Source: Rotaria sp. Silwood1 (taxonomy: Eukaryota; Rotifera; Eurotatoria; Philodinida; Philodinidae). Taken from it: 64,000 bases of DNA. The DNA lies in assembly GCA_905250075.1 (NCBI GenBank), contig CAJNOP010000100.1:192642-256641 (forward strand), read 5' to 3'. Both the position numbers and the translations under genes were made by a program. The number at the start of each line of letters is the position of its first letter. The first letter of the stretch is position 1. The notes under the pieces were generated by a model. The model searched no databases and had not been told where the DNA came from. It saw only the letters and a list, made by a program, of their open reading frames with translations. Below are positions 49,311-62,500 of the stretch, piece after piece.

Positions 49311-52184
49311 ATGGTTGATTCATTTCGATCAACAGCAACTAATTTAGTTTGTCATCATAAAAATTTATGGACATATGATGGTTCATTAGCAATGATTTAT
49401 GGAATTTTTCGAATTCCAAGTCGTATGACAATAATTCGTTTAGAAGAAACAAATAAATTAGTTATTATATCACCATTTCCACCAACGAATATTATTAAAA
49501 ATCTCTTAGCTCAAATTGGTAAGTTTTTATCTTTAATAAAAATTAAACAAAAGTTAGACGTCACTATCGTTGTTCTTCGTATGTAAATACAACTGTTTAT
49601 AGATAATCAATCATATCGAGAATTAAATTATCAATAAACAAGATTCTTTAAAAATATGTTGATATCGATTTAAACAGTTCTCATTGTAATGAATTTTATT
49701 ATAGTTATTTGTTACGTTTGTTTTGATTGATGAAAATATTACTTTTTTGATTGACTAACACTCAGTAAGACATCATTGTTCGATAGGATGTTAACAAATT
49801 AATGAGAAAAGTTATTCGACATTGATTATTCGTTTTATTAGAAAACTCAAAAATGATATTTTGCACCACATTTTGTATTTTAGTCATACTCAAATGTCTG
49901 CGCCAGAAGTAAAAGAGGGCTGACTATAAGCTCAAGAACTCAACAACCGTAACTTTTTGTTTCATACTAGATAAAATAAAATCTATCACCTGTGCAAAAT
50001 ATTTAGAAAAAAATGTTTCGTTTCGATGTCATTTTAATATTGAGCTTTAATTGAAATACAGAAATTTCAGACTTATAGTTTAAGGAACGATTATAATGAT
50101 TATTTTCTCCTGTATCAATAGTAAGGAAAGTCAGTGGCGTATCTATTTGGTTAAATTATATAGAATTTTATTAGTTTTTAACAAATTTTCTAATTTTTCT
50201 ATAAAAATTTCCTTGAAGCGAAACATTTTTTTTCATGCAGATTTTTTTACGGTTTTCTGAAGATAATGAATTTTAAAATAATTTTGTCTTATATAATATC
50301 AAATAAAATGACGTCACAATGTCTCTTCTATCGATACTATCTTTTTTATTACGTGATTTCGATAGATAGCTTCACTTTGTTCAATCTATGAATTAAATCT
50401 AATGATGCGAAAGACTAGTTAAGGACTAAACAAGTCAAGTTTATTCAATTAATTGAAAGTAGTTATCTATTCGGATCATCTAACAATCAAGATAGCATTA
50501 ATAGAGAAAAAGAAAGCTGTTGGGGAAAAAAATGAAATTTTTGTATGTTAATTCCCTTTACAATTGTATTTTAATCCAAAAAACTGGAGGAAACTCTATT
50601 CTTAATATATATTGTACTATATTGTGTAGAATTTCAAGCGAAATTCTTCCATTAAAAACAAACTTAAGCTCCGTCTGTTTTTTATAGATCAATTCACTTT
50701 GACTGCTTGATTTTCTTGTACAAGAAACAGCCAAAATCTTTAAGTAATAACCGATGAAATATTCATTTCACTGTCATTTTGTTTGTCGACACAGGTTTTT
50801 TTCCGATATGCGTCATTTTACCATTGAGTTGTTGTCTTTAGTCGCAGCTATGCGTGAACCATCAGAAGCGTTAGACAAATTGATAGATCCACTGATGTTG
50901 ATCATTTTTATCCACAAATTAATTGTTGACTTTGAAATGACTTCATGATAAATTTTTGCTTGTTTATCAACATTTTCATATTTAGATTTTATAACTTTTT
51001 CAATGTCTTTACTTTTCATCTTTTTTTTTCAAATATATCGAAATCAATTATTGTCTTGAATCATATATTCTTTTATACAGAATTTCAATCGATATTTTTT
51101 CCATGAAAAAAAAAGATCTCTCAATTTGATGTATGATACTATAGATATTTTGAAAATACTAACAGTAGAATAATTTCTGAGCCATCCCTTATTTTATTAA
51201 ATTTATTAAAATATTAAATAAAATTTGAAACAAAAAAAAAATATAAAAATGTTTATCATAAATGAAATTTCATAATTTTTATTAAAGACAAATAATAAAT
51301 ACAAAAATAGACTTTAATCAATTTTGGAAACGTTTCATAGACAAGAAAAACTTAAAATCAATGATTCTTTCGGTAATTTGTTTTTTTTTGAATAATATGA
51401 ACGATAAAAAAAAACAACATATTAGTTTACGATTTTCTTATTAATATTACTAATATATTTAGTTATTTTCAATAAAATATTTGTTTAAGGTGAAGTTAAA
51501 TATATTGTTATTCCAAATAAACATCATACATTTTGGGCAATAGCATTTTTAAAAGAATATCCAAGTTCATATTTAATTGCAACAGAAGGTGTTAAATATG
51601 ATGATAGATTTAATAAATATATTGATGCTTATTTTACAAATAATGGTTTATCAAATAATACAAATTGTTTGATGGATAAATCAATTGAATGGCCATTTAA
51701 TGAAATAAGTTATTATTGTTTTTATAGTGTTGAAATGCTTTATGAAGTTGTTTTTTATCATAAATCTTCATCTACATTAATATTAACTGATTTAGCATTT
51801 AATTATAGTGAAATAGGTGAACAAGCTATTCGAGCTGAAGGTTATTTATTAAGATTTTATCTTTGGTTAGCTGATGGTTATCATCAAGCGTCTGTTACAA
51901 AACCATACAAATATTTTTTTAGAAAAAGAATTGATTTAGTTAAGAATGATTTTGATCAATTAATGAATCGTTATGAAAATTTTAATCGTCTTATTATGGC
52001 ACATGGAACAGTTATTCCATATAATGGTTATAACCTATTTAAATTAGGTACATATCAATTTTTTATGGATTTATATAAAAAAGAAAAACAAACAAAATAT
52101 AAATCATCTCTTATGAAGAAGATTGGATTTGCTATTATTATTGGAGCATCGATATTTATTATATCAAAATTTGTTCGTTCTTAA
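49311..52184 (+). CDS. DUF4336 family protein with C-terminal membrane anchor
   Basis: Two exons, 49311-49518 and 51490-52184, join in phase to 300 residues. The DUF4336 signature is clear: NLWTYDGSLAMIYG, RMTIIRLEETNKLVIISPF, YIVIPNKHHTFW, and later VEMLYEVVFYHKSSSTLILTDLAFN. These are the metal-site-like strands of a metallo-beta-lactamase-related fold, including the NKHH histidines. The biochemical role of the family is unknown. Residues about 280-297 (FAIIIGASIFIISKF) form a single C-terminal membrane helix followed by VRS, a tail-anchor layout that places the domain in the cytosol. The family is best known from bacteria, algae and fungi, so its source in a rotifer is of interest. The only intron, 49519-51489, is 1971 bp, far longer than the introns of the glycosidase genes. 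Confidence 0.82.
50813..51019 (-). pseudogene. Possible Tc1/mariner transposase DNA-binding fragment
   Basis: A 68-residue minus-strand frame inside the DUF4336 intron contains ISKSTINLWIKMINISGSI. This resembles the helix-turn-helix and linker of Tc1-type transposases, where a pattern like IS.STV.R.IK...ETGS is followed by a GRP-type segment (here NASDGSRIAATKDN). Stops follow directly and no catalytic DDE region was found. It is weak evidence that the long intron holds transposon debris. A chance frame is possible. Confidence 0.3.
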
Positions 52185-54604
52185 ATATTCCTGTTTTTTG
52201 TTGTCTATTCAACTATCTTTTTGTAGAATAAAGAACAAGATAGCGCTCATCCTACGGATTCGCTGACCCATTTTCTGAAAGAAAATAGAAGATATTTGAA
52301 TGTATTAATCTATTTCTTCGAGCAAACAATTGAAAAAATGATCCTACCTTTGAATTATACTTAGAAATAATTTATTTAAATCATCATTTGTCTCATTTAA
52401 TAATAGAAGTTATTATTTAATGAATTTTTCTTTGTTCAGTAATTAAATTGTGTCTTTTCATAGCTTTTCTTCGAATATGAATTAGTATAGAAGTCAATTA
52501 TCTTAACAATCTTTTGTTTTTTTTCAAAGATTAAACTAATAACCAAGAAAAACTATTCAATCAAGATTGATCAAACTCTTTTAAAAACTATCTAAAAATG
52601 AATTATTATTATTATTATTAGAGTGGAAACTGACCGCGAACTTGAACTTCCTATCAGACTCCTATTTAATAGAACACCTCCTTGATTAAGCAATGCAAAA
52701 AATAGATTAATAGACCTTCTCCTAAATAGGTAACTTTTTAATTCTTTTATCGTGTTTGTATTTTTTTGTCTCCATCAATGTAGGTGCAGCTCCTGAACGA
52801 ATTCACTACAAACTTTTTCATCGATTTTTAGCGATTTTTCAACGCTTATTTTGAAAGACAGACTTATCAACAAGCATTGATATGGAAATAATTACATTTG
52901 TCTTTAATAGAATAAAACTTTGGCAAAGCCAAAGCTAGACATTGAAATGCCAGGTCTGAGAGTATAGACACTAGGCTATATGTTAAGATACAAAAAACTA
53001 GATAGTTTTGCAAAAAAATCTACCATATACTAGTTTTGGACATTTTCTTTACTTTTTTTATGAGCATATTTTTGTTAAGCAATATCAAAAATAGATTCAA
53101 TCAACGCAGTTTTTTTACGAGGAATCTTAATATGTAATTTTTATAATTCCATCAGAATCAAAAAAGCTTTTTGAAATTGAGAAAACACTAAAAAATGTTT
53201 TGGTATTTTGGTTTTTTTTAGGAAAAATGGACTATGCAAGACTATCGAACAGACTCATTTTTTTGAAAACTTAAAAAAAAATTTAAAACGCAGAAACTCT
53301 TATTCAGCGAGTCGAGCTCTATCCAAACATGTGTAAAGAAAAAAAAGAAGAAACAATTGTTGTAATTTTGCATTATTCGCATCTTATTCGTTTTCTCAAC
53401 ATTATTATGGTTAATATCATTTCTTGCAACACTACACTGATAATCAGTGGGAATGACTCGAAATATTTAAAATTAATGAATTTGATGTACTTTTAAGTTG
53501 CATTATTGGAAAAAAAGAATTTTATTATTTGATTCCTAGACAACGTATTTTTTTAGAGTGTGGAGGGCAACTGTAATTGGCACTGAGACTGGGTCTGGAT
53601 TCGAGTTTCGATCTTTGACGAGAAGCATAATCTTGGACACGAAATGCTCTCGTAACTAATGTCAAAAACGCATACCTCCTCTCATATGTAGAGGGAAGTT
53701 TTGAAGTGTGATTCGAGCAGAACCAACGGCATTGAGAGACATGCTATCGCTTGTGATGCCTTAATATGTTGTCGATCATATGCAACGATAAGAAAACAAC
53801 AGATGAAGCCGTACCTAAAGTGCACATTTTTATCAACTTTCGAACGATTTCCTCTTGTCGTTAATAAGCTGCTCGAGTGATGAGTGAGAGAACAAACAAA
53901 ACAACGATAATATCGATACGAAAAAAGAAGCATGCCAGTAATATATAATTATGAGTTATTTTATGTATACGGACGAATGCACGCAATCCAAATTTATTTT
54001 TTCGATGTGTACATAAACAACATAATGGTCTCATTTTTTTTGCATAGAACAACGTCAACTTATGACACCGTTATTCGGGTCATCAGTATACAAGTTCCAC
54101 ACGAGTAGAGCGAGCAAACGTAAATCTTTTGAAAATGGAGTCTTCTCAGAAGGCATTTTGTCATCATTAGTATCCAGCGGATTTTTCTGTCCTTATGTAA
54201 TACCACTAAGCTTGTATATTATTATTTTCGTATCATAGTAATTGTTTTCTTAGTGACAAAAATACTCGGAAGTTTCGTATGAAATAAATAGCAAATAGTA
54301 GTTATCGTACAGATATTCTTCTCCCAAAGCGTTTATAGCGAGATATTGTCAATTCGTTTTGTGAGTTCCACCATAGAAAGAAAACTTTCAGAATTGTACT
54401 CTTTGACTATTCGAAAAGGTTTGATCTAGCTGAAAATTATATATGACACTGTACAGAAAACAAGCGCTTGAGAAAATTTTTGTGCAAAAAGTTCTCTTAA
54501 GAGAGAGGGCGGGGGTACAAAATAAAAGAGAGATAACAGAGGAGAACAAAAAAAAACATGAAGAAGAGAGAGAGAGAAATGAAACCGATAGGTATACATA
54601 ATCA
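52185..54604. other. Intergenic stretch, nothing recognised
   Basis: There is a short ATT microsatellite at about 52601-52620 and long AT-rich sequence. No gene was recognised. The right end leads into the truncated retrotransposon. Confidence 0.55.
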
Positions 54605-56095
54605 ATGACGATCGTTCTGAAGAGTGAGCAGATAGGATTCCAAACAAGTGGACAATTTCCAGCAGTAAATTGGAAGGGTTTCGAAGTAGTGTTAGGACTA
54701 CTACAAGAATTTTGGATAAAAGAATCAGATAGGCAAGACGCTGATAATTGGTATCGTAACTATGTACGATTTCTAGCTGCATTGAAGAATAGAGTAACTA
54801 AGTGGAAGAACAGAGATAAATATCGCCCGGCCTTGCCACCGTACGTAGTACAGATGCTAAAGAAAGTTCGCAAAGTGCGAAATAGATATTATAGGGAAAG
54901 GAAAATAAATGGAGGAATAGGTGATGAAGAAAACAGAATTAATTTAAGAGTAATGACCAGGCTCGTTAAGAATGAGATTATTAAATATACATCGAGTTGT
55001 TAGAGTAGCTTTCTTTCTTTTATACAAGAGGCACATGACTGTTGAGGAAAGGCTTTCTGGTCTCATTTGTCGAGGATTTACAAACCGAAAACACTCCCTC
55101 TATCGAAGTTCTCAACAGGTATAAAAATCATATCAGATCACCAAGAGATAACGAGAACACTATATGATTATTATAAGAAACAAGCGAAGCCTCCCCTTAT
55201 AGATGAAAACGATCGTCATGATCGTGAAATAGAGTAGGAGTACAACCAAATAGTGAATAATGTAGCCTCAGCCACTAAACTCGATCTAGACCCAATTTCA
55301 GTACCAGAAATGCTAAAATTAATAAAGAAATTGAAAAATAAGAAATCATCCGGATACGATGAAGTATCTAACTATATGATCAAGATACTCCCACCAGCTT
55401 ATGTACAATGCTTAGTGAAGTGCTTCAATGTCTGGCTAAAAAGGGGCCAGTACCCAGATTTCTGGAAAATAGCGAAAATTGTTACCCTGAACAAGTTGAA
55501 AGCTGGTGTACCGAGAACCGACCAGACGCGACCAATCTCCCTCCTGCCAACCCATTCGAAATTATTCGAAAAAGTGTTTCTTGAAAAAGTCCGAAAGTGG
55601 GCGGAAGGAGCCCATTTAGTTCCTGCCGAACAATCAGGTTGTAGACCAGGAGGTCTCTTAAGTACAAGAGTTCTCTCGATTTACCAGGAGATTAAAAACA
55701 GTCTAGCGGCAAATATGCCAATCTTTGCTCTGTACGTAGATTTTAAAAACGCATATGACACCGTATGGCATGCCGGACTGATGGTAAAGTTACTTAGATT
55801 AGGAATGCCCCGGAATTGTTGAAAATGTGGTTATCATGGTTAAGGAACCGGCTGGCATATATCGCCTTTGGAGAGGAAAGATCGGATAGCTTTCAGATAG
55901 ATATTGGATTACCACAAGGAAGTAGTCTTAGCCCGTACCTGTTTATCGTCTACCACAGTGATTTATTTCACTGTGTAGGCGCACACTCAGGACATATCTA
56001 CGCGGATGACTTAAGTATACTAGTAAAGGCCCCCGCTACGAGGAACCTGGCTTCAGCCATTGAGTTTCTCGAAAGAGATGGTTCGAAGGTCTGCA

Positions 56096-58093
56096 CACTC
56101 TAAAAAAAATAAGTACTCTCGGAAACCGATAGAGAGTTTCCGGATTTGTCCCTATATGAAACCCTTTATAGGTTTCCGGGAAAGGGTTTCCAAGCTCCCG
56201 GAAACCCTTTTGTGTACCACAAAAAGACATCGACCTCGGAAATCCTACATAGGTTTTCGCTCGACCGATTCTAGATATAATGATAAGTCTATATCTCAAT
56301 CTATATAGACTGAGATATACAAAACAAGACTTAGATGTCTATATCATAGGTACAAAAATAAACCTATTGTTATATCTCAATTTCTATCAATTGAGATATT
56401 GAAAACAAAACTTAGATTTCTATATCATAGATGTAGAAATAATGATATTATTATATTTCAGCCTATATCGAGTGAGATGTACAGATGAAAACTTGAATTT
56501 CTATATCAGAGAGACAGAAATAAAGTATATCTATATCTCGATCTATATCGACCAAGACATTCAAAAAAGACTTAGATTTCTGTATCAGAGGTACAGAAAT
56601 AATGATATATCTATATCCTAATCTATATCTACTGAGATATTCAAAAGAGAATTCCTTTTTCTATATAATAGATATACGAATAACGATATTGGTATATATG
56701 AATCTATATTAATTGAGATATCGAAAAGAAAATTTAGATTTCCAAAGGAGGCTATGTACTGTAACCTCCATTCTTCGAGAAGTAATTTATGTGAGGGAAA
56801 AATTCCTCAATTCTGTTTAAAGTTTAGACGTACATTCTTGCTTTGAGAAGCTACGTTGCAAAACATTTACTCGTGAAGGTAACAACCATTTTACTAATGG
56901 AAATCTCACCAATATTAGTGTAATCGTGGGAATTTTTTTTCATATATATTTATTCAAGATAAGAATAGATTGAGGTGGAATTGTCCAATTAGAATTGCTG
57001 CAAGTGAGATCATACTCGATAAGAGAAGAGCAGACAGAATTTGCGTTAGCATCTACTGTATGTTGTTTTGTTTATGAATCTGATTTAATCTGATAATATC
57101 CGATCTGAGTAATTTAGTCGATTATTATAAATGTCTTAATGTTCGCATGTTACAAGAGTTTTGCTATATACTTACAGTTAAAATCTGATGAAACGTTGGA
57201 GATAACTAATGCATATGTGCTTGTACCGATTTTACGTGCAGAGCTTAGAAAAATTCTTGTATGCACAAGAACTAATAGGATTTTGTGTGATCTGGCGTCT
57301 GACTTTTGACATCGGAAGTTACTTAGTATGTGAAAGTGAGTCACAGTCTTCAAGTCTTTTAATACAGAGTTTTGATGTCAGTCAGAGTCTCGAAGTCAGT
57401 CACCGTCTGCGAGTCTCTTAATACTGAGTCTTGATGACTCTTTGAGTAACCTAGTATTTCTTTCCTGCTCTCTGATTTTCACAATAAAACTTGTCATATT
57501 GCATTCAAATTTTTAAATAAGGAAAGATATAAAAACAAATCAAGATTTTCTCGGGAACAAAGCATTTGTTTTTGTATTATGAGAGTTCTAATACTTTTTC
57601 AAAACAATTTCGCATCACTTGAATAAAACTCATGTTATTCGTATCGAGCAACTGTTAAGCCTGAAAATTGTATGGTGAAAACATGAAGATCTAAAAGAGG
57701 ATATTCGATTGATATTTGGATTTTTCATAAGAATAATGGATTTCCGAGATTTTTTTCAGAAACTCAAAGATTTTCCAAAGGTTCGGAAACCCGGAAAGTT
57801 TTCCGAGAGAAAAATATCGGAAACACAAAGGTATTCAAGGATACGTCAATGATTTCCGAGAAGGTTTTGGAATTGAAAAGGGTTTCCGCAGAAACCTTTC
57901 GATTTTCAACAATAGCCCAGGGTTTCCGCAACCGTATTCTCGGAAATCCATTGGTTTTCGGAGACTCAGAAACGCAGCAGATATTTTCGGAAACTTAACA
58001 ATGTCCCGAAACCTTTCCGGATGCCTTTATAGATTTCCGAAACGGTTTCCAAAGCGGTTTAGGTTTGTGAGAAAACGAATTTTTTTTAGAGTG
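56096..58093. mobile_element. CACTA-like non-autonomous element inserted in the LINE
   Basis: The ends are CACTCTAAAAAAAAT at the left and ATTTTTTTTAGAGTG at the right, flanked by CA on both sides (56094-56095 and 58094-58095). Removing the element with one CA copy makes the reverse-transcriptase frame continuous, so this is a real insertion with exact boundaries. Subterminal regions carry many GGAAACC/GGTTTCC units (56124-56210 and 57780-58070), as expected for CACTA/EnSpm elements. The CACT start also fits. The two-base duplication is shorter than the three bases usual for that group, so the assignment is tentative. No transposase frame is present. Confidence 0.75.
56275..56745. repeat. 81-bp tandem repeat, about six copies, inside the CACTA-like element
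   Basis: The phrase TATATCTCAATCTATAT recurs at about 56290, 56371, 56452, 56532, 56612 and 56693, spacing 80-81 bases. Each unit also contains GAGATAT, AAAACAAGACTTAGATTTCT and TATATCATAGGTACA. Divergence between copies is moderate. Confidence 0.8.
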
Positions 58094-58657
58094 CAGTAGA
58101 ATACTAGAGTATGCGAAGGAATGGAAGCAGCCTATCAATGTACAGAAGACGGTCCAACAGGTGTTCTATACGCAAATAGAACAACCGAAAATAAATGTTT
58201 TCATGCAAGAGAAAAAATTAGAGATAGTGAATGCTTTTAAATATTTAGGATTCACATGGACGAATAAGCTGTCACTTAAACCTACGCTAGATCAGTGTCT
58301 CGAGAAAATCGGAAACGCTCTGGTGAAATTGAAGTGGTTGAAAAGAGGTAGAAAAGTCTCTGTTCAGGCCTTAAGACAATGTTTTTTTGCATATGTCTTT
58401 CCATATTTAGCGTGGATTTTTCCCTTCTATTCCTTTCTCCCAAAGACGCAGAGAGAAGCTTTGGACAGGAAATTCCGTGTGGGTATCAGTATAGTACATA
58501 GATGCCCATATGTAAAGGCAGAGGATCTATTTACAGTAACAAAGGAGAAACCACTTAAATCATACGTTCAGAGATACATAAAGAAAAGATTGGAGAATAT
58601 GTACAAGTCAGATTTAGGTCATTCGCCGTTTCTTGAGGATATATTTTACTGGGATCA

Positions 58658-58757
58658 NNNNNNNNNNNNNNNNNNNNNNNNNNNNNNNNNNNNNNNNNNN
58701 NNNNNNNNNNNNNNNNNNNNNNNNNNNNNNNNNNNNNNNNNNNNNNNNNNNNNNNNN
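58658..58757. other. Assembly gap of exactly 100 N
   Basis: One hundred consecutive N bases replace part of the 3' end of the retrotransposon. A round 100 usually marks a scaffold join of unknown true length, so distances across it should not be trusted. Confidence 0.97.
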
Positions 58758-58810
58758 CATATTAACGAAGTTTTGTTGAGACCCAGAACTTATGAGACAC
58801 CCTTTATCTA

Positions 58811-59534
58811 ACTTTCTTATAATATGCTACTAAATTGGATAGAATTGTGTTTCAAAATTTTTTTAGATTACAGTTACCACTGCAGCATGAAAAAATATAT
58901 TGATGGTTTTTTTGTTACTGTATGAAAGCAAGAAAAATCAAAGTACTCGCTTTCTCTCTTGTAATCTTCAATAGTTTGAATGGTGTCAGTAGTGAAAATT
59001 GAAGATGAGTGACGTGATTTTGATACAACTATGCTTGATTTATGTCACCAAAGTTCCTTGATAAATATTTTATTGCAATACGCGTTTGAATAGGATGTGT
59101 TTATGGTGAAGTCAAGTCTTGAAAACTAGATTGATATCAGTCTCACTCAAATAGAATAGAGAAGTGTCACGTGGTAAAGAATTTTGGTATTATTGTCTCT
59201 CGTTCTCGATAAAACTGTCACAACAAACTGACAAGAGATTGATACATCGATAGCTGGCAATAAAAAGTTTCATTGATCAAGAGAAAAAAAGAACATCTGA
59301 GTTCAAAACTCAAACTACATCTTAACAAACAATAGAGCCGAGCATAAAAGTGAAAAATACTTCTATCAACAGCAATATTCAATAGAAAGTTCAATATTTA
59401 TCTGTTCTTCAAATAATGTGCTCGAGAGAAAATATATGATTTTTGTTGTTCGTAACTATAAAAGCACATCTGCTCAGTTAATCATAGATGTTTCTATTTG
59501 ACTGGCAGATGGTTCATTTAAATAGATCATAGTA
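58811..59534. other. Intergenic stretch upstream of the receptor gene
   Basis: No gene or repeat was recognised between the end of the retrotransposon and the receptor start codon. The receptor promoter presumably lies here. Confidence 0.5.
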
Positions 59535-62500
59535 ATGGCACTAATACATTTTATTGTGTTGATGTATATTCATATTTTTGTTGAATTTTCGAATGGTATC
59601 CAAATTCTTGGTCTCTTTCCAAAACAAGAACAGCCATTTTCTCATGATCTTGAATCTCACAACGCTGTTCAATGGTCAACCCAATCAATGGCCATGTTCC
59701 GTGCTGCCATCTCGCTTTCTGATAAATATGGAATTCGTGTTGGTGGTCGTCCTATCAATTATAGTATTGTCGAAACAATGACCACTGTTAATGGATTTTC
59801 TGCACTTCATCTGATATGTCAGCACATCAACAGTGATGAAGAGGAAGGCATAGTGGGCATTGTAGGGCCACTTACTTCCAATGATGTTCGATTTCTGGGT
59901 CCACTCGTTGCTCAAATTGGTTTACCACTCGTTTCATATGGCGCAACAAATGCTGATCTTTCCGATAGTCGACTATATCCGACTTTCTATCGCACTATTT
60001 CATCTGATAGCATTCTCTGTCAAGCTATTGTAGAACTTTTCCAACAGTTTTCATGGGCAACATGCGTAATGATATGTGAAAAAAATGACTACGGCTACGG
60101 TGGATTAAAATTAATGTCCGAACATTATAATACAATAATATCGATTAAAGAACAGATAACCTTCGATCCGTGGTCAAATACATTTCATGTCGATTTGAAG
60201 TCAACACTACAATCAAGTCGATCACGCATTGTACTCGTTTGGGCAAATCAGACTACATCGACGACAATCATTCAACATGCACTCAACGCAGGTCTCATCG
60301 GAGGATCGTTTGTGTGGGTAACAACAGATCAGGTAATGCATATTTTGTGCTAAACGTCAAAATAAGAAGAAAAATATGTCAGCGAAAAAGTCGTAAATGG
60401 ATTTTCTTGGATTTGAGCTGTAGCATTTTCAACTATTTTTTCATTTAAAAGTAATTTAGTAGTAATTGCTGTCTAGTGAAAACACGAGCAAACTCTTCTA
60501 TTGATATAGGTATAGTTGTAAATCATCTTTTCTGATTTCAAAGCGTAATTTGGTAAAAGAGTCTAAAGCTCTTTTGCATTTTCATTGTTTACCTATGTTT
60601 CCTTTCTTGTACGGGCATCTTAAGATTCGTCTAGTTTCATTATTTGAAGATATCATGGCAAATCTTCATTAATAGCCATTACTACTTGATATTTTAATGT
60701 GAAAACAATTGTTATTATTCGTGAGTCGCCATAGAAAGATAATTGTTGTTGATCTTTGTTTTCTTCTCTCCTATGTGTTTTAATTTCAACAGTACTTCTT
60801 TTTGTTTGTTGAATTTTCCTGAGTATTGACTCGAATTGACTATCGTATGAATACTTCAAATACCATGAAAGTCTGTTCCAATCGAAGTAATAAAGAGCCA
60901 TTTATTAATAGCAATAAGAAAGCTTTTTGTCAATTTTGTCTTTCTCACTCTCTGTCATTTATCTACAAGCTCTCATTCTAGTCGTAAAAGATATTGAATT
61001 CATTCTATTCTTGGTAATTTGAAGTTCCAAATAACAGTTATGAAGAATCCAACCATAACTGATTTCCCATATTTTCAATAGAACCTGACCGGACATCAAT
61101 ACAACGGAAAAAATTAATAGATAACCTTCTATCATCAATAAACGTACTACCCATGTAGCCATACCACAAACACCACCATACTCATACTTCGTGCACTCGA
61201 GATGTCATGCATGTTTTAACTGAAATCGGTTGAAATGCTCACGATATACGAAAGCTTATGATACGACGTACGTTTATAGTAAATAATATCCAGCTGATTG
61301 GTTTGGAAACAAGGTGCCAAAGATGATTTACTCATAACCCGATTTTCATTCATCTAGACCATCAATTTCCACGTCTGGCTGACTCCATTTTTATTAATGA
61401 TCCAATAATCGATTCGATTAACCCTTAAGAGCCGAAGTGGCTTCCGCTTATAAAAATGAGAATCTAATTAGAAAAACAGAGATTATGGACCCTCAGTATA
61501 CTCATACTATAGTTAAAAATAATTACCTTCTTCTTATTCTGAACCTATGCAACCTGCTTTGGCAGGAATATTCATCCCTGCAAAAATTCGAAAAACAAGG
61601 AATTTCGATCCGAAACTTTGCCTTTAGATAGTTTTGATAATACTTAATATGCTCCGAAATTTTCACTTAGAAAGGATGCTTTCTTGCTGAGATATTCAAA
61701 ATCCAAAAACCAGCTAAATTTTGCTAAAAATTGCTAAAAACTTCAACTTCTGTATCTCACGAAAGAAATAACAATTGTTTCTGAAAATTTTGAAACTTCC
61801 TAAACACTACTAGGACTGTGTATGAGCCAAGTTTCATGTTAGAAATACATTGTTTTGATTCTTCTATGAGGCTGAATGTCTCACCGAAGGAATTTTTTAT
61901 TGATCATGGCACAATCTGTCAGTAGATCGGTTAAAAGATTCTAGAACGCTGACATTGAATAGCTTGATGATAGGCTTAAGAGTGTAACGTAAAATAAACT
62001 ACACTGTATGTCGCATCTCCGAATAGATACAACTTTATGGAAGAAAGGTTTTATTTAAAAAAGTCATCAGTCCTAAAAGGTGTTTTGCTACGCCTAACAG
62101 CCACCTGAATACTACATTTTGGTCTAGATATGGCCTCGAAAGTCATATCAATCCAGAAAAATATTGGTTTTTGTCTACAACATTTTTATAAGACTTTGAT
62201 TACAATTATTTAAATGTCCCTTGGAAGGGACATTCAGCTCTTAAGAGTTAATAGTTTTGACTCTTATAAATGAGAAGTAAAATTCATCAGATGATATTCT
62301 ATTTTGAGTCAAATAAACTAAACTTCGTTAGAGTTGCGATAATTCATATTGGGTTGATCAAAACCAGCATCATCTAGTTGATAATGGTAAAGTCAGGTTT
62401 GTGCAATCTATTCAGGAAAATTTTTTTGCAAGAGACGATTAAATGAGAGCTAAACTACAGTAGACTAATGCTCATCTTGACAGTGAAGTTGAATTCTCAT

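Larger units (their letters stand above)
54605..58810 (+). mobile_element. Degenerate non-LTR retrotransposon (LINE), 5'-truncated and interrupted
   Basis: The reverse transcriptase is readable in order. A basic pre-RT region (54605-55003) comes first. KKLKNKKSSGYDEVSNYMIK follows near 55320. Then come TRPISLLPTHSKLFEKV, the ALYVDFKNAYDTVWHAGLM block near 55730, GLPQGSSLSPYLFIV near 55910 and the catalytic YADD near 56000. After the inserted element, the thumb/connection region AFKYLGFTW continues from about 58230. The layout and motifs suit the Jockey/CR1/I-like group of LINEs. The upstream endonuclease is absent. Damage includes in-frame stops between 55001 and 55235, a frameshift near 55815, the 2-kb insertion at 56096-58093 and a 100-N gap near the 3' end. 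It is not functional. Confidence 0.85.
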
